Below are positions 18,093 to 26,306 of a stretch of DNA of 64,000 nucleotides, in pieces. Source of the stretch: Sphaerochaeta halotolerans (GTDB taxonomy: Bacteria; Spirochaetota; Spirochaetia; Sphaerochaetales; Sphaerochaetaceae); assembly GCF_003429665.1 (NCBI RefSeq), contig NZ_QUWK01000013.1:25341-89340 (forward strand). Reading direction: 5' to 3'. The notes under the pieces were generated by a model. It had not been told where the DNA came from. It worked only from the letters and a program-made list of their open reading frames with translations, and made no database searches. A program made the translations under genes and the position numbers. Numbering within the stretch: the first letter of the stretch is position 1; each line of letters begins with the position of its first letter.

Positions 18093-19112
18093 CTACACCT
18101 CCCTGTAGCCAAAGAACTGCTTCCGTGCCAGAATCATAATGACCAACAACCCCATGATGATACTGGCGATGGAAGTCGGAACCCCACTGCTGCGTTGCAT
18201 TGCCATCGATCCAACCTGCAATGCTGCGATACCCAGTGAGCTGAGAATAATCCAGAAGGGGTGATTCTTACCCAGGAGAGAGACCACGATAGCCAAGTAC
18301 CCATAGCTTGGGCTGATTCCTTCGATCAAGCGGTGATGCAAGCCTGCAATCTCACTCACCCCCGCCAAACCGGCAAGTCCACCACTGAGCAATGCAGAAA
18401 GCACCATGTGGCTTTTCACAGAAATACCGCTGCACATACTAGCCCGTTTATTAAGGCCCACAGCCCGCATACAGAACCCCGTTGAAGACCTAAACATCAG
18501 TAAGTAGACCAAAACGGCGCAAATCAGGGCAAGAAGAAATCCTGCATGCAGGCGCGTAGGCAAAAGCAACATAGGAAAATACGAAGCAGGAGGCAGTATC
18601 GGTGACATCGGATAGGGATAGGAGGGATCCTTCAAACTGGTCCTCACCAGTATCCCCACCAAGTTGATTGCAATGTAATTCAGCATAATGGTGTTGATAA
18701 TCTCAGAAAGACCAAACTTGGCCTTGAGAATACCAGGGATGACCGACCAAACCCCTCCAGCGAGAAACCCTACCAGTATCGCAAAGAAAATCATCAGTAT
18801 TGGCGGCAAGGAGGGAAAAGTCATCCCCAACCAAGTAATTGCAATAGCGCCAAGGTAAATCTGCCCCTCTGCACCAATATTGATGAACCCAGTACGAAAC
18901 CCGATGGAAACACCCAGGGCAGCAAGCATCAGGGGGGTTGCGCGTACCAAGACTTCCCCGATCGAATACGTTGATCCCACGATACCCCGTATGAAACTAG
19001 AGAGAGATGAAGGAATACTACTACCCACCATGGCGATTAGAAGGAGAGAAACGCCCAGTACGATACACGTCACTACGGTGAGCGAAAGAGCATTGGAAAC
19101 AGACCGTTTCAT
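18093..19112 (-). CDS. BMP-type ABC importer permease 1 (NupP/YufP-like)
   Basis: Membrane permease, 339 residues. Hydrophobic N-terminus, then ATPLMLAALGVSIGFRTGFI and NIGAEGQIYLGAI, the characteristic BMP-permease signature, and a later LSGGLAGLAGVSEIAG segment. GGAGG precedes the start, which overlaps the ATPase stop by four bases. With permease 2 it forms a heterodimeric channel. Confidence 0.9.
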   Translation of the reverse strand: MKRSVSNALSLTVVTCIVLGVSLLLIAMVGSSIPSSLSSFIRGIVGSTYSIGEVLVRATPLMLAALGVSIGFRTGFINIGAEGQIYLGAIAITWLGMTFPSLPPILMIFFAILVGFLAGGVWSVIPGILKAKFGLSEIINTIMLNYIAINLVGILVRTSLKDPSYPYPMSPILPPASYFPMLLLPTRLHAGFLLALICAVLVYLLMFRSSTGFCMRAVGLNKRASMCSGISVKSHMVLSALLSGGLAGLAGVSEIAGLHHRLIEGISPSYGYLAIVVSLLGKNHPFWIILSSLGIAALQVGSMAMQRSSGVPTSIASIIMGLLVIMILARKQFFGYREV

Positions 19113-20620
19113 GCATTCCTCCTTGCAGGGGATCCTGCCATCAATAGTCCAAGATAGGTCAAATCAACATCTCCTTCTCTCTCGATTACATCAACAATGG
19201 TTCCACGATACATCACGGCAATGTTGTCACTCAAATCCAAGATTTCCTCTAGGTCGGAAGAGATCAGAATGACAGATGAACCTTGGCTTCTGAGTTCCAA
19301 AAGGGTTTTATGGACATCCTCAGTCGAACCTACGTCCAAACCTCGTGTAGGCTGGCAGGCAATGACTACCTTCACATTTCCAGCCAGTTCACGGGCAAGA
19401 ATCAACTTCTGTTGGTTTCCTCCCGAGAGATAGCGCACGGGATGCTCCAGCGACCCACTCTTGATCGCATACTTCTTTACTGCCTGTTCAGTCAACTCAC
19501 GTAGCTTCTTTCGAGCAATGAAGTGGTGGTGATTGCACTCCTGTCCACGATAGCGGGTAAGCAGAAGGTTTTCCTGCATATCCATATCTAACACTAGGCT
19601 ATCGAGCAAGCGGTCATCGGAAATGTACCCAAACCCTAACGCCCTGCGTTGTTTTACCCCCAGGTGTTCCAGGTTCTTACCATCCAAGGTCAAGGAGCCT
19701 TCCTTTATCTTTCGTATTCCCAATAGCAACTCAGCAAAGGCTTTTTGTCCGTTACCATCGACACCGGCAATCCCGATAATCCTTCCAGGGGGAACTTCCA
19801 AGGAGATGGGGCCTACGGATTCCTGAGCATCCTGTATAGCTGTAATACTCAATCCTTCTCGGTCAAAGGTACAAGGCAACTTTGCTCGTATCATCCGATT
19901 GAGTCTTCTTCCCACCATCAGCTGGGAGAGTTCTGCTTCATTCGTCTCTTTTGTCTTGACGTCCCCTACCTTCAAGCCTCCCCTCAGGACTGTTATCCGG
20001 TCAGTGAGTGAGAGAACCTCAGCAATATGGTGCGTAATGATGATGACAGAGTGTCCTTCTGCTCTCAACCTTTTAAGGATGTCAAACAGGCTCTCCACCT
20101 CTTGCGGTGTGAGCACAGCTGTTGGTTCATCAAGTATGAGCAACTGTGCTTCTCGGTAGAGGACCTTGATGATCTCCACCCGCTGTTGCTGTCCTACTGA
20201 GAGTGAGCTCACCAGCGCCGTGGGATCAACGGCAAGGTTATAGCGCTCACTCAGCAAACGGATTTCCTCATCGACCTGCTTGCGTTTGACAAACGGGTAC
20301 CCTGGGCTTTTCAACCCGAGGGTGATGTTCTCACTGACTGTCAGGGTGGGAACCAACGTAAAATGTTGATGTACCATTCCAATCTTATGGTTGATGGCAT
20401 CCTTCGGACTTTTTATCTGGACGAGAACTCCATCCAACGTGATAGAACCACCATCTGCTTGATAAATCCCGTAGAGAATGTTCATCAAGGTGGTCTTTCC
20501 TGCCCCATTCTCACCAAGCAAGGCATGAATCTCCCCATGGTCAACATACAAGTTAACCTTGGAATTGGCGCTCTTGCCAAAGAATGCCTTGTCAATGTCA
20601 ATCATTTCCAGAAACGCCAT
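19109..20620 (-). CDS. BMP-type ABC importer ATPase, two domains (NupO/YufO-like)
   Basis: Double ABC-domain ATPase of 503 residues. Domain 1 is canonical: GENGAGKTT, LSVGQQQRVEIIKVL, LLILDEPTAVLTP, IITHH. Domain 2 has GVDGNGQKAF for Walker A, an intact LSGGNQQKLILAREL signature, and VVIACQPTRGLDVGS in place of a normal Walker B; the Cys-Gln replacement of Asp-Glu is usual in this subfamily. Shares a transcript with the BMP lipoprotein, two permeases and a deaminase-like amidohydrolase, which points to purine or nucleoside uptake. Confidence 0.92.
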   Translation of the reverse strand: MAFLEMIDIDKAFFGKSANSKVNLYVDHGEIHALLGENGAGKTTLMNILYGIYQADGGSITLDGVLVQIKSPKDAINHKIGMVHQHFTLVPTLTVSENITLGLKSPGYPFVKRKQVDEEIRLLSERYNLAVDPTALVSSLSVGQQQRVEIIKVLYREAQLLILDEPTAVLTPQEVESLFDILKRLRAEGHSVIIITHHIAEVLSLTDRITVLRGGLKVGDVKTKETNEAELSQLMVGRRLNRMIRAKLPCTFDREGLSITAIQDAQESVGPISLEVPPGRIIGIAGVDGNGQKAFAELLLGIRKIKEGSLTLDGKNLEHLGVKQRRALGFGYISDDRLLDSLVLDMDMQENLLLTRYRGQECNHHHFIARKKLRELTEQAVKKYAIKSGSLEHPVRYLSGGNQQKLILARELAGNVKVVIACQPTRGLDVGSTEDVHKTLLELRSQGSSVILISSDLEEILDLSDNIAVMYRGTIVDVIEREGDVDLTYLGLLMAGSPARRNA

Positions 20621-20644
20621 GCCATCTCCTCATACAACTAAGCA

Positions 20645-20666
20645 TGCTCCCCGTTTATAGGGAGCA
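20645..20666 (-). terminator. Intercistronic hairpin between BMP lipoprotein and ATPase genes
   Basis: Seven-base arms TGCTCCC (20645-20651) and GGGAGCA (20660-20666). On the transcribed strand no T-tract follows, so it more likely protects the 3' end of the binding-protein message than terminates. Confidence 0.5.
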
Positions 20667-20680
20667 CGACATTTTTTATA

Positions 20681-21682
20681 TTACTTGGTTCGCGTCTCGA
20701 TTAAGGGAACGGTAAGGCTCCCATCAAGAATCTGCTGTCTGGTTGAGGCAACCATGTCCTTGACGTCCTGTGGAATCTTGTCCTCAAAACTGTTGTACCC
20801 TGAGATATCCACAACCCCATCCTGCATACCAAGGTTGAATACCCCACCCTCATAGGTATCGGTACTTACCTTCTCAACTGCAGTCAGGACCAGGGCAGGT
20901 ACACTGTAAATGGTAGAAGCCATTACGGTATCAGGGGCGATGGAGTTCTGGTCGTAGGAGTCACCGGTTGCAAGCAACCCGCGCTCCTCAGCGGCCTTAA
21001 TCACTCCGGTTCCTGCCTGGTTCGCACAGTGGGAGAGAACGTCTGCTCCTTGGTCAGCCATGGAGAGCGCTGCCTCCTTTCCTAGTGCCACGTCAGTGAA
21101 ACTGCTTACATAGGCTTCCAATACCCTGATTGATGGATTCACTGCCTTGGCGCCAATCTTGTATGCCTCCAGTACCTTAACGATGGAAGGCTGTTCGAAT
21201 CCGCCAACAATGCCGATGGTTCCACTCTCTGACATGGAAGCTGCGAGCATACCCATCAAATATCCGGCCTCTTCACAGGCCATTACATAGCTGGCTGCAT
21301 TGTCGCTGTAAACATTGGATTCAATTGCCATGAACTTGGTATTGGGGAACTGGGAAGAAATCCTGACAGCTGGTTCACCAAATTGGAAACCGTGTCCGAT
21401 CACCAAGTCATACCCTTGAGCTGCATAGTCTCGGAACGCTGCCTCTCCATCAGCAATTCCCACATTCTCTGAATATGCAGTCTGGAGATTGTACTTCTCC
21501 TCTGCCTCTTTTAAACCGGCAAAGGCTACTGCATTCCATCCTTGGTCGTTGGCCGGCCCAGAAAGCAACAGCGCAACCTTCATCTTTCCCTCTGCTTCAT
21601 CCTTCTCTGCTGAGCCACCAGCAAACAAGAGCGATGTTCCGAGTACCAGAATCAAACAAGTTACCATCAATGTCTTTTTCAT
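20681..21682 (-). CDS. BMP-family substrate-binding protein, purine/nucleoside type
   Basis: Extracytoplasmic binding protein of the basic-membrane-protein family (relatives: Treponema PnrA, Bacillus NupN), 333 residues. A signal peptide ends LLFAGGSAEKDEAEG; no Cys follows, so it is probably cleaved or anchored by other means. The mature part has KVALLLSGPANDQGWNAVAF, GYDLVIGHGFQFGEPAVRIS and GTIGIVGGFEQPS, all family-typical. Position after an 8-oxoguanine-deaminase-like gene supports purines as cargo. GAGGAG ribosome site. Confidence 0.9.
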   Translation of the reverse strand: MKKTLMVTCLILVLGTSLLFAGGSAEKDEAEGKMKVALLLSGPANDQGWNAVAFAGLKEAEEKYNLQTAYSENVGIADGEAAFRDYAAQGYDLVIGHGFQFGEPAVRISSQFPNTKFMAIESNVYSDNAASYVMACEEAGYLMGMLAASMSESGTIGIVGGFEQPSIVKVLEAYKIGAKAVNPSIRVLEAYVSSFTDVALGKEAALSMADQGADVLSHCANQAGTGVIKAAEERGLLATGDSYDQNSIAPDTVMASTIYSVPALVLTAVEKVSTDTYEGGVFNLGMQDGVVDISGYNSFEDKIPQDVKDMVASTRQQILDGSLTVPLIETRTK

Positions 21683-21723
21683 GTTCGTTACTCCTCTAAA
21701 GGGTTTCCCCTGTGAATGCCAAC

Positions 21724-23112
21724 TTACCTAAAAATCTCGGGAAATAGAGAGCGCAGCCTCTCATCGCAAGCTTGTTCTGCCTGGGTTGCCAGACGGACTT
21801 CATCAATGCCTGTCAGCTCTCCGTCCTTGAATTTGATCTCACCACCGACCATGGTCATTGCAACCTCCCCGGTATACCCGACACGGGCAAGAAGATTAAG
21901 CGGATCATGCAAGGTTCCAGCAAGTGGAAGCGTATTTACGTCAATGGCAAAAAGATCGGCTGCCTTTCCAACCTCGAGGGAACCGATATCATCCCTGCCT
22001 AGCATCTTGGCACCACCAGCTGTAGCCATTTTGAGCATCTCATAGGCTGAAGGGGCTCCTCCTCGGCTCTTGCTATGGTAAGACTGAGCCAAGTAAGCCA
22101 TGCGCAAGGAATCGAGCAGGTTGGAACTATCATTGGTAGCAGAACCATCACAACCAAGCGAAACGTTCATCCCTGCCTTCGTCATCGCTGGGATATCGAT
22201 GATGGGAAAGCCTCCCAGAACGGCAGGGGCCGGACAGTGGGAAAGTCCGGTTCCCGTCTGTGCCATTACATTGTATTCATCCTTCTGGAGTTCCCATCCA
22301 TGCGCAAACCAGACATCCTCCCCAACAAACCCAATCTCTTCTGCCCAGGCAAGCGTTCTCTTGCCGTAGCGTTCCACCATAATGGAGTTCTCCCCCTCGC
22401 CGAGGTGGGTGTGGAGCCTGAGGCCATGCTTCCTTGCAAATGCCAATGACTCCTCGAACGTTTCCTGATAGCTGTTAATCGGTTGGCAGGGAGCGACCAC
22501 AATCTGGCTCATGCTGTTGGGATTTGGGTCATGATACGCTTTCATCAAACGTTCACAATCAAGCAGGAACTCATCGGTGGTCTCCAACATCTCCTCAGGG
22601 ATGGTACTTCCCTTCTCCCTCTCCAAGGTATTGCAACCTCTGCCTGCATGGTACCTGATACCCAACAGGGATGCAGCTTCCACCTGGCGGTCCACCGCTT
22701 CCTTTCCGGTTTTCTTGGTATAGCAGTACTGGTGGTCGAACGCAGTGGTACAACCATGTTTGAGGAGGTCTGCCATGGCAACAAGAGAGGAGTAGTAGAT
22801 ACCTTCGCTGTCAATCTGGGAAAAAATAGGATAAATCTTGTCGAGCCAGTCGACAACAAGAAGATTCGGATAATCGATGGTTATCAGATTCCGTACAAAC
22901 GTCTGGAAAAAGTGATGGTGCGTATTCACCAATCCTGGATACACAATGTAGTTACTTGCATCGATGACCTGAGCATCACCACGAGGAAGATTCTTTCCAA
23001 TCTTAGCAATTTGGTATCCGTCAATCAGGAGATCACAATCGGAGTAAACAGTATCAGATCCATCGCAACTCACGAGAGAACGTATATTTGTAAGAAGTTT
23101 CTGGTTACCCAT
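21724..23112 (-). CDS. Amidohydrolase, 8-oxoguanine deaminase-like
   Basis: Metal-dependent deaminase of the amidohydrolase superfamily, about 462 residues, cytoplasmic. Metal ligands and catalytic residues fit the aromatic-base deaminase branch: VYPGLVNTHHHFFQT near residue 70, LRLHTHLGEGENS, VWFAHGWELQ and LGCDGSATNDSSN. The NTHHHF-Q pattern is that of 8-oxoguanine deaminase rather than the atrazine chlorohydrolases. Likely role: removing ammonia from an imported oxidised or ordinary purine for salvage or nitrogen. GTG at 23115 and ATG at 23112 are both possible starts; the ATG is chosen. It is the first gene of the operon. Confidence 0.82.
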   Translation of the reverse strand: MGNQKLLTNIRSLVSCDGSDTVYSDCDLLIDGYQIAKIGKNLPRGDAQVIDASNYIVYPGLVNTHHHFFQTFVRNLITIDYPNLLVVDWLDKIYPIFSQIDSEGIYYSSLVAMADLLKHGCTTAFDHQYCYTKKTGKEAVDRQVEAASLLGIRYHAGRGCNTLEREKGSTIPEEMLETTDEFLLDCERLMKAYHDPNPNSMSQIVVAPCQPINSYQETFEESLAFARKHGLRLHTHLGEGENSIMVERYGKRTLAWAEEIGFVGEDVWFAHGWELQKDEYNVMAQTGTGLSHCPAPAVLGGFPIIDIPAMTKAGMNVSLGCDGSATNDSSNLLDSLRMAYLAQSYHSKSRGGAPSAYEMLKMATAGGAKMLGRDDIGSLEVGKAADLFAIDVNTLPLAGTLHDPLNLLARVGYTGEVAMTMVGGEIKFKDGELTGIDEVRLATQAEQACDERLRSLFPEIFR

Positions 23113-23142
23113 CACCTACCACCTTACTGACTTGATGACTGC

Positions 23143-23173
23143 ACGATAAACCCTATAGTTACTATAGGGTCAA
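23143..23173 (-). promoter_or_regulatory. MerR-type promoter with 19-bp spacer and palindromic operator
   Basis: Read on the minus strand: -35 TTGACC (23173-23168), 19-base spacer, -10 TATCGT (23148-23143). The spacer holds a perfect palindrome with nine-base arms ACCCTATAG and CTATAGGGT around a three-base centre (23150-23170). A spacer stretched to 19 bases with a central palindrome is the hallmark of MerR-activated promoters, and the half-site resembles that of CadR/PbrR operators. The operon it drives ends with a MerR gene. Confidence 0.8.
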
Positions 23174-23197
23174 GAAAAAACAGAAACTTTTCCTAGT

Positions 23198-23262
23198 TCT
23201 TTATCTATGATACATCCATCATGTACTATGAGTACAATTACCTTGGTTGCTATTGCAAACGA
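23198..23262. repeat. Imperfect direct repeat, copy A, left of the toxin-antitoxin module
   Basis: About 65 bases resemble 24237-24300. Shared blocks include TTCTTTATC, TACCTTGG-TGCTATTGCAA and GTACA. Copy B overlaps the 3' end of the aldolase-family gene, so copy A looks like a degraded duplicate of that region. Confidence 0.6.
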
Positions 23263-23475
23263 CTGCACTAAACAGCACTGTTGCTTTATCTTTTATGACA
23301 ACTGTAAAGCCGCAGGAACCAAGAATTTACGATTAAAGGTAATAAAAAGCACCTTTGAACACCCATAGGGATTCCATGCTCAATAATCCAAAACCAATAA
23401 TAAGTATGAAATGTAATGACATATATTGACTTATTCATTACATATAGTTATTGTATTGCTAGAGAGGAGAAGCGT

Positions 23476-23739
23476 ATGGGACACCAGACTGTAAATATAA
23501 ATTTTCGCATGGATGCAGAGTTGAAAAGCAACTTGGAGAAAGCCTGCCAAGAACTTGGCTTGACCCCTACTGCGGCTTTCACCATTTTTGCTACCAAAGT
23601 GGCAAGGGAGAGACGTATCCCTTTTGAGGTTGCTGTCGATCCATTCTACAGCGAGCGAAACATGGCGAGGCTCAGGAAATCGATTGCCCAGATGGAATCG
23701 ACCGGCGGCACAATCCACGAGGTGGATGTTAGTGATTAA
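23476..23739 (+). CDS. dinJ: RelB/DinJ-family antitoxin
   Basis: Small DNA-binding antitoxin, 87 residues from the ATG at 23476; GAGGAGA just upstream decides this start over the longer open frame. The N-terminus MGHQTVNINFRMDAELK is the ribbon-helix-helix of RelB/DinJ proteins, followed by LGLTPTAAFTIFATKVARER and a C-terminal toxin-neutralising tail (about 60-87). Its 3' end overlaps the start of the YoeB-like toxin frame by 14 bases. Because that toxin is interrupted, the antitoxin may now be an orphan. Confidence 0.9.
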   Translation: MGHQTVNINFRMDAELKSNLEKACQELGLTPTAAFTIFATKVARERRIPFEVAVDPFYSERNMARLRKSIAQMESTGGTIHEVDVSD

Positions 23740-23995
23740 GGCTTGGTCAGACGATGCTTGGGAGGATTTTGAGTACTGGACACAGCAGGATAAGAAAACC
23801 TTAAAGCGAATCTTGTCACTTCTCTGAGATATCGACAGGAATGGGTACAAAGGAATCGGTAAACCGGAGCGGTTATCTGGGAACCTTGCACCGTATTGGA
23901 GCCGAAGGATTGATGATTGCAACCGCTTGGTTTACCGTATCGATGGGAATGTCATTCGCATCGTTCAATGTGGATCGCATTATCGGGATAGATGA
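23726..23995 (+). pseudogene. yoeB: YoeB/Txe-family toxin interrupted by one in-frame TGA
   Basis: Ribosome-dependent mRNA interferase partner of the preceding antitoxin. One continuous frame of 90 codons reads as YoeB except for a TGA at 23825-23827 (codon 34). Before it: MLVIKAWSDDAWEDFEYW. After it, in the same frame: DIDRNGYKGIGKPERL, YWSRRI, NRLVY and GSHYRDR. The residues matching E. coli Glu46, Arg65, His83 and Tyr84 are all present downstream of the stop (about 48, 67, 85, 86). A single base change from CGA or AGA explains it. No other damage is visible, so the mutation is recent, a sequencing error, or read through. Confidence 0.88.
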
Positions 23996-24067
23996 AGGGT
24001 GGGCACCCTATCAGCAAAGCCAAGTAGGAATTGTCTCGTTATTCATAAAAGATGCTTTGCAAAGAAT

Positions 24068-24222
24068 GAAAGGTATCAATACCCCAGGGCAAGCCCTGTA
24101 CTCAGGAGGCGTTGCCTCCTTTTCCGCCCCAAGGGACGGGGTATCTCACCTTGCTTTCCCGGCACTCGCTCGGGAGAGGAACCATCATGCTGATTCCTTT
24201 CCTCTCGCTCCGTTGGGGAATA
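24068..24222 (+). repeat. 155-bp structured repeat, copy 1
   Basis: First of three nearly identical copies (others 51037-51191 and 54908-55062). It starts GAAAGGTATCAATACCCC directly after AAT and ends CGTTGGGGAATA. Internal hairpins: AGGGC-AA-GCCCT, GGAGGC-GTT-GCCTCC, an outer ATACCCC/GGGGTAT stem, and TCCCG/CGGGA. Visible differences from copy 2 are few (for example CCTGTACTC for CCTGGACTC). It lies downstream of the broken toxin gene and contains no real gene of its own. Confidence 0.9.
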
Positions 24223-24236
24223 AACACTATCTTTAA

Positions 24237-24300
24237 TTCTTTATCCGTAATGCAAAAGTCATATGCTATACGTACAGATACCTTGGCTGCTATTGCAACT
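24237..24300. repeat. Imperfect direct repeat, copy B, right of the toxin-antitoxin module
   Basis: Counterpart of 23198-23262, in the same orientation, about three quarters identical by eye with small gaps. It overlaps the last codons of the adjacent aldolase-family gene, so the toxin-antitoxin segment is bracketed by a duplication of that gene's 3' flank. Confidence 0.6.
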
Positions 24301-24907
24301 CTGCCATTTCATCTTCACTCAGTCTCCTGATATCCAATCCCTGTCCCAGATACCAGAGCTTTGCACTCTCCTCGAACTCCTCGGCAGCGAATACTGCTTC
24401 CTGAAGTGTCTTGCCGGTGGTAATGAGCCCATGATTCTGCATGAGATAGGTGGAGAACCCAGGTTTCTTACGGATATCCTCTGCAATAAGGGGAGAACCT
24501 GGTTTTCGGTATGGGAGAATCCCCACCTTGTTCACCTTCATGATGAAATAGGGAGTGAAAGGGGTAAAGGGACTGCCATCCCTCAAGTCCTTGGTGCTCG
24601 CAAGCAACGTTGCATAGGTGGAGTGCAGGTGAACTACGGCTCGAATCTCAGGGTGAGAAGCATAACAAGCTAGATGGAACGGAACCTCCTTGGTAGGCGC
24701 CTTTCCCCCAAGCAACGTTCCATCCTCCTTGAAGTGGGACACCTCTGCCTCGCTCAACATACCAAAGGAAGAACCGGTTGGAGTGGCAAGGTAGGTACCA
24801 TCAGAAAGCTTTACCGAGATATTTCCTGCACTTCCCACGACAAATCCTCGTTGGTAAAGGCTTGTCGCGAAGGTAACCAGTTCTCGTTTCATCTCAATTT
24901 CATCCAT
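24290..24907 (-). CDS. otnC: Class II aldolase-family, 3-oxotetronate-4-phosphate decarboxylase-like
   Basis: Zinc-dependent class II aldolase/adducin-fold enzyme, 205 residues from the ATG at 24907. Sequence marks: GNISVKLSDGTYLATPTGSS, the metal His pair in VVHLHSTYATL and a further His in MQNHGLITTG. Fuculose-phosphate aldolases share this fold, but the gene begins inside the end of an OtnK-like kinase gene (eight-base overlap), and OtnK-OtnC pairs turn C4 sugar-acid derivatives into dihydroxyacetone phosphate and CO2. That context supports OtnC. The start is supported by GGAG upstream; the longer frame reaching 24949 lies within the kinase gene. Confidence 0.8.
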   Translation of the reverse strand: MDEIEMKRELVTFATSLYQRGFVVGSAGNISVKLSDGTYLATPTGSSFGMLSEAEVSHFKEDGTLLGGKAPTKEVPFHLACYASHPEIRAVVHLHSTYATLLASTKDLRDGSPFTPFTPYFIMKVNKVGILPYRKPGSPLIAEDIRKKPGFSTYLMQNHGLITTGKTLQEAVFAAEEFEESAKLWYLGQGLDIRRLSEDEMAELQ

Positions 24908-26159
24908 TGATAGACTCCTGTGCTTTCTCCAAGAAAGAAACTGAACCAAAGTTACCGCTCTTCAATACCAGTTGGTATCTCCTGTCCAAGGACTGTACCC
25001 AAGAGACTCCCGGGTCGATCTGCTCTCCGATTAGGTAGGCATCCACCCCCAAGGTAGAGGCGACCACCCCGCTGGTCTCTCCGCCTCCTACAATGAAGGT
25101 TTCAACCCCTTCTCGTGCAAGGATAGCTGTCATCTTTCCAAATACCTGCTCAATAATTCCTGCTAAGTCCACTCCCTTGAACCGTTCTCGATTATGCTGC
25201 AGATCCTCTGGTGAGCGTGTCGCAAAGACCATGGGAGCAAGTGTGCTTCCCTGGTGGGCAAGTACCCACCGGGCAAGTGTCTCTGGATAGGAAGGGTCAT
25301 CCACACAGGCTTGTTCATCAATACTGAGACTCTCGGCCTTCTCCTGATAATAGGCAACCTGCTTCTGCATCATTGCAGAACAAGAACCTGCAATAACCAC
25401 TGCTTTCGTCTTCCTAGGCAGGAACGCAGGCATAGCCGTGCCTTTCTTTCCAAGGGACTCAGCCCAAACTGCGGCAATACCTTGGGCTAGACCAGAGCCA
25501 CCGGTGACAAGAAGCATGTCTTGACTTGCCTTGGCAATCGTTACCAAGTCCTCATCATTGATGACATCGACTATGATGTTGTTCACCCCGTTCTTTTCCA
25601 GAGCCTCAATGCGGTTTTTTACTGCTATAGCCCCTTGCCTGACTTCCTCATAATAGACATGGCCATTGGTTGCAGGACTCTGCATGGCAAGCAAATCGGC
25701 GAGTTTCGACTGTTTCATCGGATTGAGAGGATGGTGACGCATTGGCGAGTCACTGAGCAGTTGGTCACCTACAAACAGGTAGCCGTGATAGACGGTTCTT
25801 CCATTGACAGGGAGAGAGGGACAGATGAGCGTACTGGAGAGCCCCAGTGCATTCCTGAGTGCATCACTTATAGGGCCGATGTTCCCTTTCTCCGTGGAAT
25901 CGAAGGTTGAGCAGTATTTGTAGTAGAAGCGGTCACAACCAGCTTCCTGAAGGAAAGCAAGAGCAGAAAGAGATTCTGTCACTGCATCAGAAGAGGGGAT
26001 ACTCCTAATTTTCAGGCTCATGACAATCGCATCGGTTTCGGGAAGTTGCTCTGTAGCAACAGGCTTCGCACACATGAGTGTTCTCATGCCTCCAGATGCC
26101 AAAAAACCCGCTATATCCACGGCTCCGGTAAAATCGTCTGCGATAACTCCTAGTTTCAT
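24900..26159 (-). CDS. otnK: 3-oxotetronate 4-kinase-like (four-carbon acid sugar kinase family)
   Basis: ATP-dependent kinase of the former DUF1537 family, 419 residues from the ATG at 26159 (MKLGVIADDFTGAVDIAGFL). N-terminal substrate domain holds the ADDFTGA motif; the C-terminal nucleotide domain has VTGGSGLAQGIA and VVIAGSCSAMMQ around residues 225-270 and FIVGGGETSGVV near 355. A purine-rich GGGGGAT ribosome site supports the start. Neither the dehydrogenase nor the isomerase that usually completes the tetronate pathway is in the window, so the natural acid sugar cannot be fixed. Confidence 0.87.
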   Translation of the reverse strand: MKLGVIADDFTGAVDIAGFLASGGMRTLMCAKPVATEQLPETDAIVMSLKIRSIPSSDAVTESLSALAFLQEAGCDRFYYKYCSTFDSTEKGNIGPISDALRNALGLSSTLICPSLPVNGRTVYHGYLFVGDQLLSDSPMRHHPLNPMKQSKLADLLAMQSPATNGHVYYEEVRQGAIAVKNRIEALEKNGVNNIIVDVINDEDLVTIAKASQDMLLVTGGSGLAQGIAAVWAESLGKKGTAMPAFLPRKTKAVVIAGSCSAMMQKQVAYYQEKAESLSIDEQACVDDPSYPETLARWVLAHQGSTLAPMVFATRSPEDLQHNRERFKGVDLAGIIEQVFGKMTAILAREGVETFIVGGGETSGVVASTLGVDAYLIGEQIDPGVSWVQSLDRRYQLVLKSGNFGSVSFLEKAQESING

Positions 26160-26306
26160 ACATCCCCCATTACGGCATCGTTGGGTTACATAGTATGCCA
26201 ATATTCTACGCTCTCTGCCACTATCGATCAAATCTTTTCTGTTGACCCTCTCTTGATACCACTTCTTTCTACGAATAGCGCTGAAATCATCCTCTTCATA
26301 AATTCC

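Noticed and set aside
23113..23475. Purine riboswitch before the purine-type operon
   Set aside because: No purine-aptamer core found. The region instead holds a MerR-style promoter and a diverged repeat.
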